NCBI RefSeq assembly: GCF_963924675.1
Contig: NC_089230.1
Coordinates: 73,895,223 to 73,959,222 of the forward strand
From: Phocoena phocoena
Lineage: Eukaryota > Chordata > Mammalia > Artiodactyla > Phocoenidae
Direction: 5' to 3'
DNA length: 64,000 bases
The position numbers and the translations under genes were made by a program. Position 1 is the stretch's first letter. Each line of letters begins with the position of its first letter. A model generated the notes under the pieces. It was not told where the DNA came from. It did not search any database and saw only the letters and a list, made by a program, of their open reading frames with translations. This document shows, piece by piece, positions 1-11,366 of the stretch.

Positions 1-197
1 TTCTCTTGTTGCAGAGAATGGGCTGTAGGCGCACCGGCTTCAGTAGTTGTGGCACATGAGCTCTAGAGCACAGGCCCAGCAGTTGTGGCACACGGGCTTA
101 GTTGCTCCGCGGCATGTGGGATCTTCCCGGACCAGGGCTCAAACCCGTGTCCCCTGCATTGGCAGGTGGATTCTTAACCACTGCGCCACCAGGTAAG
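1..197 (-). mobile_element. CHR-type SINE, cut by the window edge
   Basis: tRNA-derived SINE read on the minus strand. The head (gcagtggtt-like A box and gggttyragccc B box) lies at the right end near 130-195. The body with the ccacaactactg motif continues to base 1, where the window begins, so the A-rich tail is missing. The body is of the long subtype. CHR SINEs derive from a tRNA and are copied by L1 machinery. Confidence 0.9.
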
Positions 198-344
198 TCA
201 TCTTTAATTCCTCTGTAAAAAGAAGCAAAAAAGTGGGTAAACCTATGGTTAGTAATTCATGTTTTAATGTTTTACCTTATTTGGAAATGACCTGGATATT
301 CAATGAATTTAACTTCACTTATCATTTAACCTAACCTAGCAAAA

Positions 345-1541
345 ATGGAAATAAAAACAAAAATAAACAAATGGGACCTAATGAAACTTCAAAGCTTTTG
401 CACAGCAAAGGAAACCATAAACAAGACCAAAAGATAACCCTCAGAATAGGAGAAAATATTTGCAAATGAAGCAACTGACAAAGGATTAATCCCCAAAATT
501 TATAAGCAGCTCATGCAGCTCAATAACAAAAATCAAACAACCCAATCCAGAAATGGGCAGAAGACCTAAATAGACATTTCTCCAAAGAAGATATACAGAC
601 TGCCAACAAACACATGAAAGAATGCTCAACTTCAGTAATCATTAGAGAAATGCAAATTAAAACTACAATGAGATATCATCTCACACCAGTCAAAATGGCC
701 ATCATCAAAAAATCTAGAAACAATAAATGCTGGAGAGGGTGTGGAGAAAAGGGAACTCTCTTGCACTGTTGGTGGGAATGTAAATTGATACAGCCACTGT
801 GGAGAACAGTATGGAGGTTCCTTAAAAAAGTACAAATAGAACTACCATAAGACCCAGCAATCCCACTACTGGGCATATACCCTGAGAAAACCATAATTCA
901 AAAAGAGTCATGTACCAAAATGTTCATTGCAGCTCTATTTACAGTAGCCCGGAGATGGAAACAACCTAAGTGTCCATCATCAGATGAATGGATAAAGAAG
1001 ATGTGGCACATATATACAATGGAATATTACTCAGCCATAAAAAGAAACGAAATTGAGCTATCTGTAATGAGGTGGATAGACCTAGAGTCTGTCATACAGA
1101 GTGAAGTAAGTCAGAAAGAGAGAGACAAATACCGTATGCTAACACATATATATGGAATTTAAGAAAAAAAAAATGTCATGAAAAACCTAGGGGTGAAACA
1201 GGAATAAAGACACAGACCTACTAGAGAATGGACTTGAGGATATGGGGAGGGGGAAGGGTAAATTGTGACAAAGCGAAAGAGAGGCATGGACATATATACA
1301 CTACCAAAGGTAAGGTAGATAGCTAGTGGGAAGCAGCCGCATAGCACAGGGAGATCAGCTCGGTGCTTTGTGACCGCCTGGAGGGGTGGGATAGGGAGGG
1401 TGGGAGGGAGGGAGATGCAAGAGGGAAGAGATGGGAACATATGTATATATATAACTGATTCATTCTGTTGTGAAGCTGAAACTAACATACCACTGTAAAG
1501 CAATTATACTCCAATAAAGATGTTAAAATGAAAAAAAAAAA
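345..1541 (+). mobile_element. LINE-1, 5'-truncated
   Basis: The 3' end of an L1: the last part of ORF2, a purine-rich 3' UTR (1163-1530) and a short poly(A) ending near 1541. The 5' boundary is placed where L1 sequence starts (about 345). No clear target duplication was found. The 3' UTR carries a G-run cluster at 1383-1412. Confidence 0.93.
614..1162 (+). pseudogene. L1 ORF2 C-terminal remnant
   Basis: Carboxy end of the L1 ORF2 protein in two open pieces (614-850 and 920-1162), separated by a stop after ELP and a lost register. The Cys-rich zinc-knuckle-like segment is visible ([19 protein letters not shown]), followed by the conserved end MEYYSAIKRNEIE to THIYGI. There is no endonuclease or reverse transcriptase domain, so the piece has no activity. 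The rest was lost by 5' truncation at insertion. Confidence 0.9.
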
Positions 1542-1794
1542 CTTTAAGGTTTCAGGTTACCAAAAATATTGGGGGAAATTATTTTAAAATTTCACCTATA
1601 AATTTTGTACCTCACATCTATTTAATTTACTTGTCTTCAAAAATTAGTTTTAGATTCCTTACAAAAACATCATAAGTTATTTTTCTTATTGACAAATTTT
1701 GTAACATTAACTTATTTAACTAATAAACCCAGGTAGAATAAAAGTTGTATGTTTACTTTATATTCAGTGATGATAACTCGGACATGTCTATTTT

Positions 1795-2401
1795 TATTTT
1801 TTTAATTTTTTAAAATTGAAGTATAGTTGATTTACATTGTTGTGTCAATCTCTGCTGTACAGCAAAGTGACTCAGTTATACACATATATGCATTCTTTTT
1901 TATATTCTTTTCCATTATGGTTTATCACAAGGTATTGAATATAGTTCCCTGTGCTATACAATAGGACCTTGTTGTTTATCCATTCTATATATAATAATTT
2001 ATATCTGCTAATTCCAAACTCCCAGTCCTTCCCTCCCCCAACCCCCTCCCCCTTGGCAACCACAAGTCTGTTCTCTATGTCTGTGAGTCTCTTACTGTTT
2101 CATAGATAAGTTTATTTGTGCCATATTTTAGATTCCACATATAAGTGATATCATATATTTGTCTTTCTCTTTCTGACTTACTTCGCTTAGTATGATAATC
2201 TCTATTTGCATCCATGTTGCTGCAAATGGCATTATTTCATTCTTTTTTATGGCTGAATAGTATTCCATTGTATATATGCACCACATCTTCTTTATCCACT
2301 CACCTGTCAATGGACATTTAGGTTGTTTCCATGTCTTGGCTATTGTGAATAGTGCTGCTATGAACATAGGGGTGCATGTATCTTTTTGAATTATAGTTTA
2401 A
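1795..2401 (-). mobile_element. LINE-1 3' fragment with target duplication
   Basis: An L1 3' UTR and ORF2 tail in reverse orientation. It is flanked by near-identical copies of gacatgYctatttt at 1781-1794 and 2402-2415, which I read as the target-site duplication with one substitution. The 3' UTR differs from the 345-1541 copy, so this is a different and probably older subfamily. Confidence 0.88.
2128..2367 (-). pseudogene. L1 ORF2 C-terminal remnant
   Basis: About 79 codons of the extreme carboxy end of L1 ORF2 (begins [11 protein letters not shown], contains MEYYSAIKKNEI, ends near LICGI). It comes from a 5'-truncated L1 copy and has no catalytic domain. Confidence 0.85.
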
Positions 2402-2927
2402 GACATGCCTATTTTAATCAAACCAATAAACTTAAACTAGCTTTAATACCAAATATTTTCCCAGATCATGTGATCCTGAAAGCCATTTTAGGTTTTTTTC
2501 TATTATAATTTTGAGAATTTTTACGAATACTAAATTTATATAAGTATTTGTTTAAGTCAATTAAGTAGAGCTGTTTCACAAATTAATTTTAGTTTAGTAA
2601 CACTCTGGAGGCAGGAAACACCACACATCTACACATACATGTATAGACACACATAAACATACAGACAGACGTAAGCAGAGAGAGACCTTATAGTTTTGCT
2701 TTAAGATTTTAGCCATGAGACAGGTTAATAATATAAAACTCACTAGTTATAAAAGAACTGTCAGAATAATTTAAGTTTACCTGCTCAGATGGCTAAAATT
2801 TTTTAGGTTAACATTTGTGGAGAAGACGCTTAAGATTTGTATTTGTCCTTGACAAGTAATCCTAAGGAAGGTGTGGAGCAGTCTGAATTTTTAAAAAGCC
2901 TCTTTCCCTTTTACCTTTAGTTTTCAG

Positions 2928-3004
2928 AATTCAGGATGGTCTAGATAAAAGTTCCCAGAGGACACCAGATGGAAAATTTATATCTCAAAGGCACAGGAAA
3001 GAAT
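2928..3004 (+). other. Exon-like segment (candidate coding exon)
   Basis: A 77-base segment lies between a strong acceptor (pyrimidine tract cctttagttttcag ending at 2927) and a consensus donor (gtaagt at 3005). One frame is open throughout, coding for IQDGLDKSSQRTPDGKFISQ followed by RHRKE; the exon would start in phase 2 and end in phase 1. The product is hydrophilic and I do not recognise its family. The same frame continues open past the donor to about 3137, so openness alone proves little. It could be a real exon, a pseudo-exon or chance. Confidence 0.3.
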
Positions 3005-3919
3005 GTAAGTCCTCCAGTAAGTACTTTGAATATTTCTGGAGTTATATTTCTGGTTTTGTAAAGATTTGTAAGATAAGGAGGTTGATCTTTCCATCCAACT
3101 ACATTATCTTCCATTTGCTTAGGGGACAGGGCTTATAAAAAAATGTCTGCAGAGCTTCAGGTGTAAGATGCTGGCCTCCCTTTGTGTCCACTCCCAAACA
3201 CCAGGGAACAGTCCGGCAGAGGGCTTGAAGGCAGGGCTAGAAATATCCAGCTATTGTAAGAGCAGTGAATTTGATAGGGAAAAAGGAAAGGGCATGTAAA
3301 GCTTTTGATTGGGGTCCATTTCTTTCTGTGTCCTCAAGTACTGAAATTCTGTCTTCTCACTATCAAGGTAGTGACAATAATGTCAAAATTGACAGAAGAT
3401 TGATATCTCTAAACTTGGCAGGTTATTATTAAAGTGTTCCGAAATTGTCCTTCAATTCTAGTGTTCCAAGTTTGTCATCCACATTTTCAGGTTTTATAGT
3501 GTTTATGGTAACTTCTGGTTGTCTGATTTCAACATTTTTGAATCCATCTCAGGATGGTGATACTGTCTTCACATTTATTCCCAAGGATCTTCAATTTATG
3601 TCAACAAGTTTCAACAGTCATTAGAGGATAGGTTTCCCCTTCTTTCTCCCTTTTGCTTGTGTACCTGCTCAGTTTAGCTGCTCTATAAACACTTACTGTA
3701 AACAAATTACGTAATTTAAATCGATCCCTTGAGGAATCTATTTGAGAATTTGAGAATTTTGTTACCCTTATCCCCTGGTACCTTCTGGTTTCTGCTTTTT
3801 CTATTTAAGACATTATTTAACTGTGATTTTCAAAAGTATCAAACTTGATTATCATTTGTTTGACTTTGGGAGTTAAAGCTACGGGGCAGAATCCATATCC
3901 ATTTATCATCTCTCTCTCA

Positions 3920-4090
3920 GGTAGTACACAGAGATTAGAATAATGAATAAATACTATAAAGTCCTTGACTATGAAATATTTCTAGTCCAGTGAGGAGACA
4001 TAAAACACACACACAGTTATAATACAGCTTGATGAGTGTCATAATAAGGATAAGCGTAAGAGTGCTTTGGTAATACGTAAGAGAATAAAA
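3920..4090 (+). repeat. L2-like fragment
   Basis: Diverged match to the L2 3' text (the ctagtccagtgaggagacataaa block followed by a gatgagtgtcataat block). Low certainty because of age. Confidence 0.35.
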
Positions 4091-5839
4091 ATAATAGCAA
4101 GCACTGAATTATGAAGATGAAGGTCTTTGAATAGTCTTAGTAAATTTTTTTGTCTCGGCTATTTGTAAACACAATGAGGTAATTATCTTGTGAAATTTGC
4201 ATAGTCTACTATAAAATGTCAAATCATAATTGCATGTGTCTTTTCCAAAGAAGAAGAGCTGTACTTCACAGAAAAATATAAAATAAGCTTTAGTATATTA
4301 CTTATAAATGAGACAGAAAAGTATAAATGGCCATGCTGGTTTTTAATTTTTTTTCAATATAATGAAATGATATTCATGATTTATTATAAAAGAGCAAGGA
4401 GCAATGCTTCTTTGGTAGTCTGAAGACTGAACATTTTTGAACGGCAGATCACCTGAGAACAGGTTTTATCAGAATGCTTTACCCTTTGAATATCTTCTCA
4501 AACGCTGAGAAACTTTTTGTCCCTAAGCAAGTCAAGCTTTATTTTTTAAGTGTGGCTGCTTTAGAACATTGATGTACGTTTCTCCTTTTACTTAATAGAT
4601 AAGGGTGTCCCCATTTTTTTTTACAGGTAGTGAGATTGTTCTGGCATGCAAAGCATCTTCAAAAAGTGTTTGCAACAAATATACATTTGGTGCACCTGGC
4701 TGTGTTGTTGTAGGCTGTGTGTCTCTGTCTGTCTGGATCCATGTGGTCAGATAAGTGAATTGCAGGCAGTGACTCAGGACTCTGTTTACTATTGAGAAGC
4801 TTTAGCCCTATAGCTAAATTGACGGACACTAGAAGCATCAGCTGTAGCTATCAAGGAAAGAAAAAGTTGTGAACCGTTTATCTGAGGGCCGTTAGACCAT
4901 AATTTTCAGTGACATGATATTCAACTTAAACACACTAATGGCTGCACAATTTTTGGATGTGCACATATTCATGGTGTAAAATGTGACTAACTTTTTAAAT
5001 ATTGAATTTTAAAAATTTGTTAAATTCTCTGAAGAGGTGTTGATAAGATAAAATAGGTGAAAAATCACTCTGCCTCTGGAGGTGTTCAGAGATGCTCAGC
5101 TGTCCAGAGGCAATGAGAGCTGAATATTTCCCAGCAAATAAGGCTATGAGATGTGGTAACGTGACTTTTCTTCAGGAAATGATAGCACCCAACAAGATCA
5201 TAAGCTCGTTGAAGCAGAGACTTGACCCTGTGTCACTGCTGACACTTAAGAGGAAGCTTCGAAGTCTCCTGCTCCCACAACTCGTAGGAGTCCTGACTTA
5301 GTCTGTGGGATCATGGAGTTGTCAATTCCAGGACATGTGTAAGAAATTCCCAGGACCTGCAGATTCACAGCACTGGCCTGTGTCAACATAACTAGTTAAG
5401 TGTGGAAAAGAAACTAGGGCTTTGGGTTCTGGCTTCCCGCTGTCATGGATTAAGATGTTATTTCTCCTTTCCAGAAACTAGAGACTTTTTTTTCCCTCTT
5501 AAGAGAAGCTGAAATAGAGCTAAAGTGAGAAACCAATCCAAGGATTTACTTTAAGAAGAGGCTTTCTGTTAAAGTTTCATATGAAAAATAAAGTACTTAA
5601 ACACTCTAGGATGCTTCAGATTTCCCCAGTCACCTAATAATTGGACATCACCATCCTGCAAACTCTTACACAGCTTTAGTTTCTCAGAGTTTAAACTGTG
5701 ATGGTATGAGTTGTTAAAAAGAAAATTAATCCTGGGGTTCAGGCAGTAAAAAAGAGGGAAAGGAAAGGAATAAAAAACATATGTAAGCTTTAGGTTTACT
5801 TTTCCTGTCAACACAACGCTGCGAAAGTCAAGGACCCTT

Positions 5840-5900
5840 TAAAAGAAGAAAGAAGTGGAGGGGAACGAGAGAGGAGTGGGGGAGGGTAGGGAGAGAGAGA
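5840..5900 (+). repeat. GA-rich low-complexity tract
   Basis: Almost pure purine run with several G runs (for example tgggggagggtagggaga), followed by a short GA repeat. Confidence 0.75.
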
Positions 5901-6538
5901 AGTATATCCAAATTAAGTAGCCCATCAGTTTGGGAGATCCTTAAGAAGCTTTTATCAAAAAAACATATTTTAGGAATAGCATCGTACATAAATAAAGAAG
6001 AAGAATTTGATTATCAATACCTGGTTAGGAATTCCCTGCTCTTCCAAACTAAAAAGGTATTGCTTTTGAGGACATGAAGGTAGGAAGCTTTGAAATCCTG
6101 CATCCTTTGTGATGTTAATCCATGTGTCAAGGACAAGGTTATTTTCATGTGTATAAACAACATATGACTAGTTATAACATTGACTTTGGGTATTTTTTCC
6201 TGATTAGTATATCTTTCTATGCCAATTGTTCTGTCTGTTTTTACACAATTTTGTAAAGTAACCCTCCCATAAACTAGCTCAGATATATAAAAATTTTAGG
6301 AAAAATGAGTCAAATATTGTTACCGAAAAATGTAGCTGTAATATACATGAGATAACATGCAACATGGCTTGGCTGAGCCTTTACAATTAATTTTTTAAAA
6401 ACCTTTCTACACACTAATCATAATGTAATTTTGATATTAAAATATTTAAATACAGTATTGCATCATATTTTAAAATTATTTTTTTATATGATACATTTGA
6501 TATGAAAATTGTCTTTCAGAGATTACATTTGGAAAATT

Positions 6539-6575
6539 GAAGCTTCCCTCCCCACCCCCCCACCCCCACCACTTT
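6539..6575 (+). repeat. C-rich tract
   Basis: Runs of C separated by single A bases (cccaccccccccaccccc-like). The minus strand could form a G-quadruplex. Confidence 0.7.
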
Positions 6576-6918
6576 GGAATCTAGCTGGTAAGGCCATTTA
6601 TTTAACATAAATTTGTAAAGGTGGTTTAGAAAGGAAAATGTATATGAGAGAACTAACTTGTAAGAGTTCATTAAAAATGGTCAGATATATTAATATAAGT
6701 TCAAATTGTGTAATCACCGACGAGCAGTTGTTAGAAAAGTAACAGTAAGTCATCCTTTTTACAGAAACACTTTAGGCACAGGTCAGCATCGATCAAGAAC
6801 AGAACTGACATTACTTAGAACACCTAATGTTAGTAGAAAGCGGACTCTTAAAATAAGGACTTAGGTTTCTTGTAAAGAGGTTAACAATAGACTAGAGATA
6901 AAGTCGTTGAGGGAATAG

Positions 6919-6921
<3 letters not shown>

Positions 6922-6963
<42 letters not shown>
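6922..6963 (+). repeat. (CA)n microsatellite
   Basis: About 20 uninterrupted CA units; a simple dinucleotide repeat likely to vary in length. Confidence 0.97.
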
Positions 6964-6965
<2 letters not shown>

Positions 6966-7279
6966 GCACGAAATAAGAATCCAAAGCCACCTTTTACTAT
7001 TATGGCTGTTTAATGCAAATACATGTAAAAAATATACATAGGAAGGTTGATATGACTCAACTAATGCGTGCCACTAATGGAAAATAGGACATAGAGTATA
7101 GCTCATGATAAAGTTGTTTCCACTTTTTATGGAGCTAAGTGTTATGCTAAGTTCAAGTCATTTTATTATTGGATGCATACCTTTTTCAAGTTACTTGCTG
7201 AATGGGGTTCAGAGACCCCAATATGCCTACCTGCAGGCTTCCTGTATGATCCTAAAGCTGTGAAGATGGGTCTGTAAAT

Positions 7280-7640
7280 GCCTTTCGTTCATGCATCCAT
7301 TCATTCAGTTATTTATAGACTCCTAAGTAATAGAAGGATGCAAAGTTGGATCAAATACATATTACTTAAGGAGCATGCGTTCTGTTAAGGGATAAAAGTC
7401 TCCTACCCAAATAACTTGATTCAGAGGTAAAAGGACATGATGTTAGAAAGGCACACATGCAGTGAAGAATGAGATCAAAGAGGTGCTTTCACCTTGAGGC
7501 ACTGGAGTTGAGCTGTATCATCAGGATGCACGGGCTTTGATCATGGAGAAGCAGAAAGAAATTCCAGCAGAAGAAAACAGTAAGAGCAAAGAAAGTGAGA
7601 AGTTAGAAGTGTTCCATCAAGTAGCTCCATCTGTGTACAA
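7280..7640 (+). repeat. L2-like relic
   Basis: Diverged L2 3' region. It begins with the cattcattcagttattt motif, passes a block resembling the aggtgctttcacc region and ends with an agtaagagcaaagaa segment. Interpretation rests on recall of the L2 consensus. Confidence 0.45.
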
Positions 7641-7789
7641 AAAATACTGGGGAATGAGGGGAGAAGTGGTAACAGAAATTTGAATCCATTGCTGTCTTTT
7701 ACTAAAAAGATAAATTAGTACTTAAACAGATATAAAAAAAAGTCTGGGGTCTCTGAAATGCAGTGTGGATGTTACTAATCTGGTGATGA

Positions 7790-8035
7790 GAGGTGGTGTA
7801 AGAGAAAGCACACAGTCTTTGGAGTCTAACAGACCTGGGTTTGTAACTTAACACTGCTTGTCGATAGCATGCGAAGTGGGCATATCATTACAAAACCCTC
7901 TGAGATTCAGCACTTTCATCTGTAAAGGCATACATATTCCACTCCAGAGCCACTGTGAGCCTAGTGCTAGTGATGTAATATGCCTGGAACATAATTGGTA
8001 TTCAGAAAACGGTAGCTGTCAATGTAATTTTGTAT
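7790..8035 (+). repeat. MIR SINE
   Basis: Recognisable MIR order: ctttggagtctaacagacctgggtt, then the tcatctgtaaa core, then the atgcctggaacataattggtattca tail. Heavily diverged, as expected of this ancient family. Confidence 0.8.
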
Positions 8036-8825
8036 TCATTAGGATCCTTTTAATTGCAAGTAAAGAAACAGGCTCCAACTGATTAAGCCAAAAGGACCTT
8101 CTGAGCTCATGTCACTGAAAAGTCCAAGTGTAGAGCTGATCTTCTGGCAGGGTTAGGTTCCATGTTGTGATGAACTGAATGTGTGCTTTGAGAGGTGATT
8201 AGGTCATGAGGGTGGAGCCCTCATCCATAGCATTAGTGCCCTTATAAAAGAGGCCCCAGAGAGCTCTCTTGCCCCTGTGGCACATCTGTAAACCAGGAAT
8301 AGGTCCTCATCAGACACCACGTCTGCCAGGGTTTTAATCTTGGATTTCCCGGCCTCCAGAGCTGTGAGAAATTGTTTAAGCTACCCAGTCTATGGTATTT
8401 TGTGATAGCAGCCCACATGGATAAGACACATGTTATTATGGAACATGTACTCGCTCTGTTACATTCCCCTGTGTTGGCTCCATTCTCACTGAGGCTCTTT
8501 CCAGGTGATGGCAGAAGTGGCCATTGGCAGCTCTAAGATTATAACCTAACAGTTTACCAACTCTAATAGAAAAAGATCCCCCTTTCCTAACAGTTAAAGT
8601 AAGATTCCTGTTGCTGCTGCTCATTGGCTTAGTTTTAGTCATAAGTCCATCCTGGAACCATCCTGCAGCCAGGTTGCTGGGGTAAACTCAGTGGCCAGAT
8701 CATGGGTCAGAGACCCTTGTGGAGGTAGAAGGAGGGTCAGCCCCTGAAATTACATGGAATAAGAATCGGAAAGGAAAGCAGATCAAAGAAGGTTTAGGCA
8801 GCAAAAGACATGTCCACTACAGATA
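8036..8825 (+). repeat. Ancient interspersed repeat, split by an LTR
   Basis: The two halves, 8036-8160 and 8434-8825, together resemble an old mammalian repeat (aagtaaagaaacaggctc, ctcactgaggctcttt, tggtggcaga-like and cacatggaataag blocks). The LTR at 8166-8428 interrupts it. I recognise the text but cannot name the family with confidence. Confidence 0.4.
8166..8428 (+). mobile_element. MaLR/MLT1-like solo LTR with 5-bp target duplication
   Basis: Starts TGTGATGAACTG and ends AAGACA, flanked by catgt on both sides (8161-8165 and 8429-8433). Internal blocks aggtgattaggtcatgaggg, cttataaaagaggccccaga and cctccagagctgtgagaaat match my recollection of the MLT1 class. At 263 bp it is shorter than a full LTR; the missing part lies just after the first 20 bases. 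Only the LTR remains, with no internal region. Confidence 0.75.
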
Positions 8826-8884
8826 GTGACTCAGCTGTTGATTGCAGTTTGGTCACTGGCTTGCCATTTCTTCAATGGAATTTA

Positions 8885-9345
8885 AGCCTAGTGTAGCAGT
8901 CTGTATTGCCTTCAGATGGAACTAACAAAACCTGGCTTAATAATGAAATTTATTACTTAATATTAACGGCAAGTCTCCACATAGAGGAGACCTCAAGGTT
9001 CTTTGATCCATTGGCTTAAAGATGTCATTAAGGGTCCTGAGTTCTTTCATTTCTCTGCCATCTTGATGAGGTTTTCACCCTCAAGTAGCAAGATGGCTGC
9101 AGTGTCCAGAGGTAGAAGAGAGACCATCTCTTCCTGTGACTCTCTCCAGAGGAAGGACATAGTTCCTAGAATATGCACCCTCACCCACACCAGCAAGTTT
9201 CTCTCACATCTCATGGACCAGAATTGTGTTACACATCCATTCCTAAGCCAATCCCTGACCAGGATTAGAATACTCATCAAAAATGGAATGACAATTGGGA
9301 AAGCAACCCCAATGTTTACCACTTAACTTAGTTAAGTGAATATAA
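8885..9345 (+). repeat. Ancient interspersed repeat, family not named
   Basis: Blocks such as aatgaaatttattacttaat, ctctgccatcttgatgagg, caagatggctgcagtg and cacatctcatggaccagaa recur in mammalian genomes as an old repeat. Overlapping chance frames on both strands (9003-9326 and 9047-9322) have no protein signature. Confidence 0.4.
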
Positions 9346-10340
9346 CAAATACAATGGAAAAATGGTTCTCAGAGACTAAGCTTGGAATCTTGTTCTAGAA
9401 GTTGAAGCTCTTTGGAGTGTGAAAAATAAAAAATAGACTTTGCCCGCCCAAGTACCACAGTGACATGCATTATAGAATGTGTAATTATGCCATTTAATGT
9501 GTTGATAAGACTGTCTGCCCAGCACCCCCTGAGCCACGTGCCACCCAGCAGACAATCTGTACTGCTTATCTGAAGAATAATCTAACATTAAATAGTGATT
9601 ATTCACACTAGAGAGAACGAATATCCCTATATAACAGAGAATCTCTTAGCTAATTTTTTATTTAGCAAAATTAAAACATGTCCCAAATGTATAGCAGACA
9701 TCTCAGAATGGCATTGTAGCAGCTAATATGTACTTGGCGGGGTGGCAGGGGTGACGGGGTAAATGGAACCAGCGCCCCCATCCTCTTTGGAGAAGCAGAC
9801 CTCATGTAAGAGCAAATCGCATGGGAAGCACACAGCTCCATTGATCCTGCCTGAAAATTGGGATTAGTGGACTTTCCATTAACTCTCCCGACGACAGCTT
9901 CTAATTTCCCCCGTGAATCTGCCTGCCTCCGATGGCTCACGTGCTATTTATCTTCATCTGTATTTGTACCACATTTCTGAATTCATGAATTACAATTACT
10001 ATATTTGAATGGAAAGGTATTCTAGAAAGAGTTAAATTTACAAAACCAACCCAGTACCTCCTTTTTTCCTCAAAGAAGTATACTTTTTACATTCAAAAAA
10101 CTTTTCCATATCTTACCAGGGCTGGGGACAACCAAATAGAAGTTGACATATGCAGTTATTCAATTATTTTGGCTCCCTAATTTCTTCCTATAGCATATTT
10201 TGATGTATAGGGTGAAATTCAACATTGTGAGTTTAGTTTGTTCCACACTTGCATGTCTTAAATTCTTGAGATGTAAATATCTTCACACAAGAGCATTGTA
10301 GATTTAATACATATGGAAATAATCTTCATCTCATTTTAAT
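9346..10340. other. Unique DNA, no gene seen
   Basis: No repeat family or exon structure recognised. Short frames on the minus strand (9376-9606, 9671-9940) show no known motif. Confidence 0.4.
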
Positions 10341-10500
10341 ACACACTTATTCCCAACAAACTGCTAGGCACTGGCAATATAAAATAAGGACAGTTTCTGG
10401 TACTTCTTTACAATCCAGAGACAGAAAAGCACACAATTATAGACCAGTTTCATCTCTACTGTGATGGCAAGATGGTAGCGATGGCAGCAAGAAGCACAGG
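10340..10500 (+). repeat. L2-like fragment
   Basis: Contains caaactgctaggcactggcaatat, ttacaatccagagacagaaaag and a later gatggtagcgatggcag region, in the order of the L2 3' end. Confidence 0.5.
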
Positions 10501-10547
10501 ATGGGGATGGTAGTACAGAGAAAGGACACCAACACAGTTTTGAATGT

Positions 10548-10911
10548 TGCCTTAGTCCATTCAGGCTGCTAAAACAAAAAACTGTATACTAGGTGGCTTA
10601 TGAAAAACAGAAATTTATTTCTCACCATCCCGGAGGCTGGCAAGTTCAAGATCAGGATGCTGGCAACTTTAATGTCTGGTGAGAATTTGATTCCTAGTTC
10701 AAAGATGATTGTCTCCTCCCTGTGTCTCAAATGGTGGAAGGGGCAAGTGATCTCTCTGGGGCCACTCTTTTATGGGCACTAATCCCATTCATGAGGGCTG
10801 CACCCTCATGACCTATCACCTCCCAAAGGCCCCACCTCCTAAACCATAACATTGGGGGTTAGGATTTTAACATATGAACTTTGGGGGGACACAGACATTC
10901 AGTCTATAGCA
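10548..10911 (-). mobile_element. MLT1-like solo LTR with 5-bp target duplication
   Basis: Full-length 364-bp LTR in reverse orientation, bounded by TG and CA and flanked by aatgt at 10543-10547 and 10912-10916. Conserved blocks: agtccattcaggctgctaaa, gaaatttatttctcacc, cactaatcccattcatgagg and ggggggacacagacattcag. Remnant of an ERVL-MaLR insertion whose internal part was removed by LTR recombination. Confidence 0.85.
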
Positions 10912-10925
10912 AATGTCTATAGCAC

Positions 10926-11366
10926 TGGCATTAGTTTCTTGTGGCTTCCATAACGAAGTAACACAAACTGGGTGGCTTAAAATAACAGAAACTTATTCTC
11001 TCACAGTTCTGGAGGTTAGAAGTCTAAAAGTAAGGTGTTGCAGGGCCCTTCTAACACTGAAGGCTCTAGAAAGAAATCCTTCCTTGCTCTTTTCACCTCT
11101 GGTGGCATCCTTGGTGCCCCTCAGCTTGTACCTACATCACTATATCAGTCTCTCACTACATCATCATAGCCTCATTCCCTGCATGTGTGTTTGTCTCCAA
11201 ATCTCCTTCTTCTTGTAAAGACACCATTCGTCGGGTTTAGGGTCCACCCTAATCCCTGACCTCATCTTAACTTGATTACATCTGCAATACCCTATTTCCA
11301 GACAACACAGTCGCAGGTACCTCGGATCAATGTATCTTTGGGGGAAATATAATTCAATCCACGGCA
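10926..11366 (-). mobile_element. Second LTR-like relic, same orientation
   Basis: Begins ttagtttcttgtggcttcca and ends aattcaatccacggca. It has acagaaacttattctctcac, ttctggaggttagaagt, ccctaatccctgacctcat and gattacatctgcaat blocks. It abuts the preceding LTR but belongs to a different subfamily. No matching target duplication was found. Confidence 0.6.

Larger units (their letters stand above)
2416..6900. other. Mostly unique AT-rich DNA
   Basis: I see no confirmed gene. Contents: an exon-like segment at 2928-3004, a possible L2 scrap near 3920-4090, a GA-rich tract at 5840-5900 and a C-rich tract at 6539-6575. A 69-codon open frame at 5092-5301 has no recognisable motif and may be chance. 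Confidence 0.5.

Noticed and set aside
1159..1503. 114-codon minus frame over an L1 3' UTR
   Set aside because: Antisense of a repeat 3' UTR; the same frame recurs opposite other L1 copies (for example near 35769-35999) and reflects low stop density, not a gene.
4627..4711. Exon-like segment after a ttttttttacag acceptor
   Set aside because: Two frames are open but no credible donor follows, and no phase fits the neighbouring candidates with certainty.
9738..9764. Possible G-quadruplex
   Set aside because: Only three runs of four G are present; a fourth run is missing.
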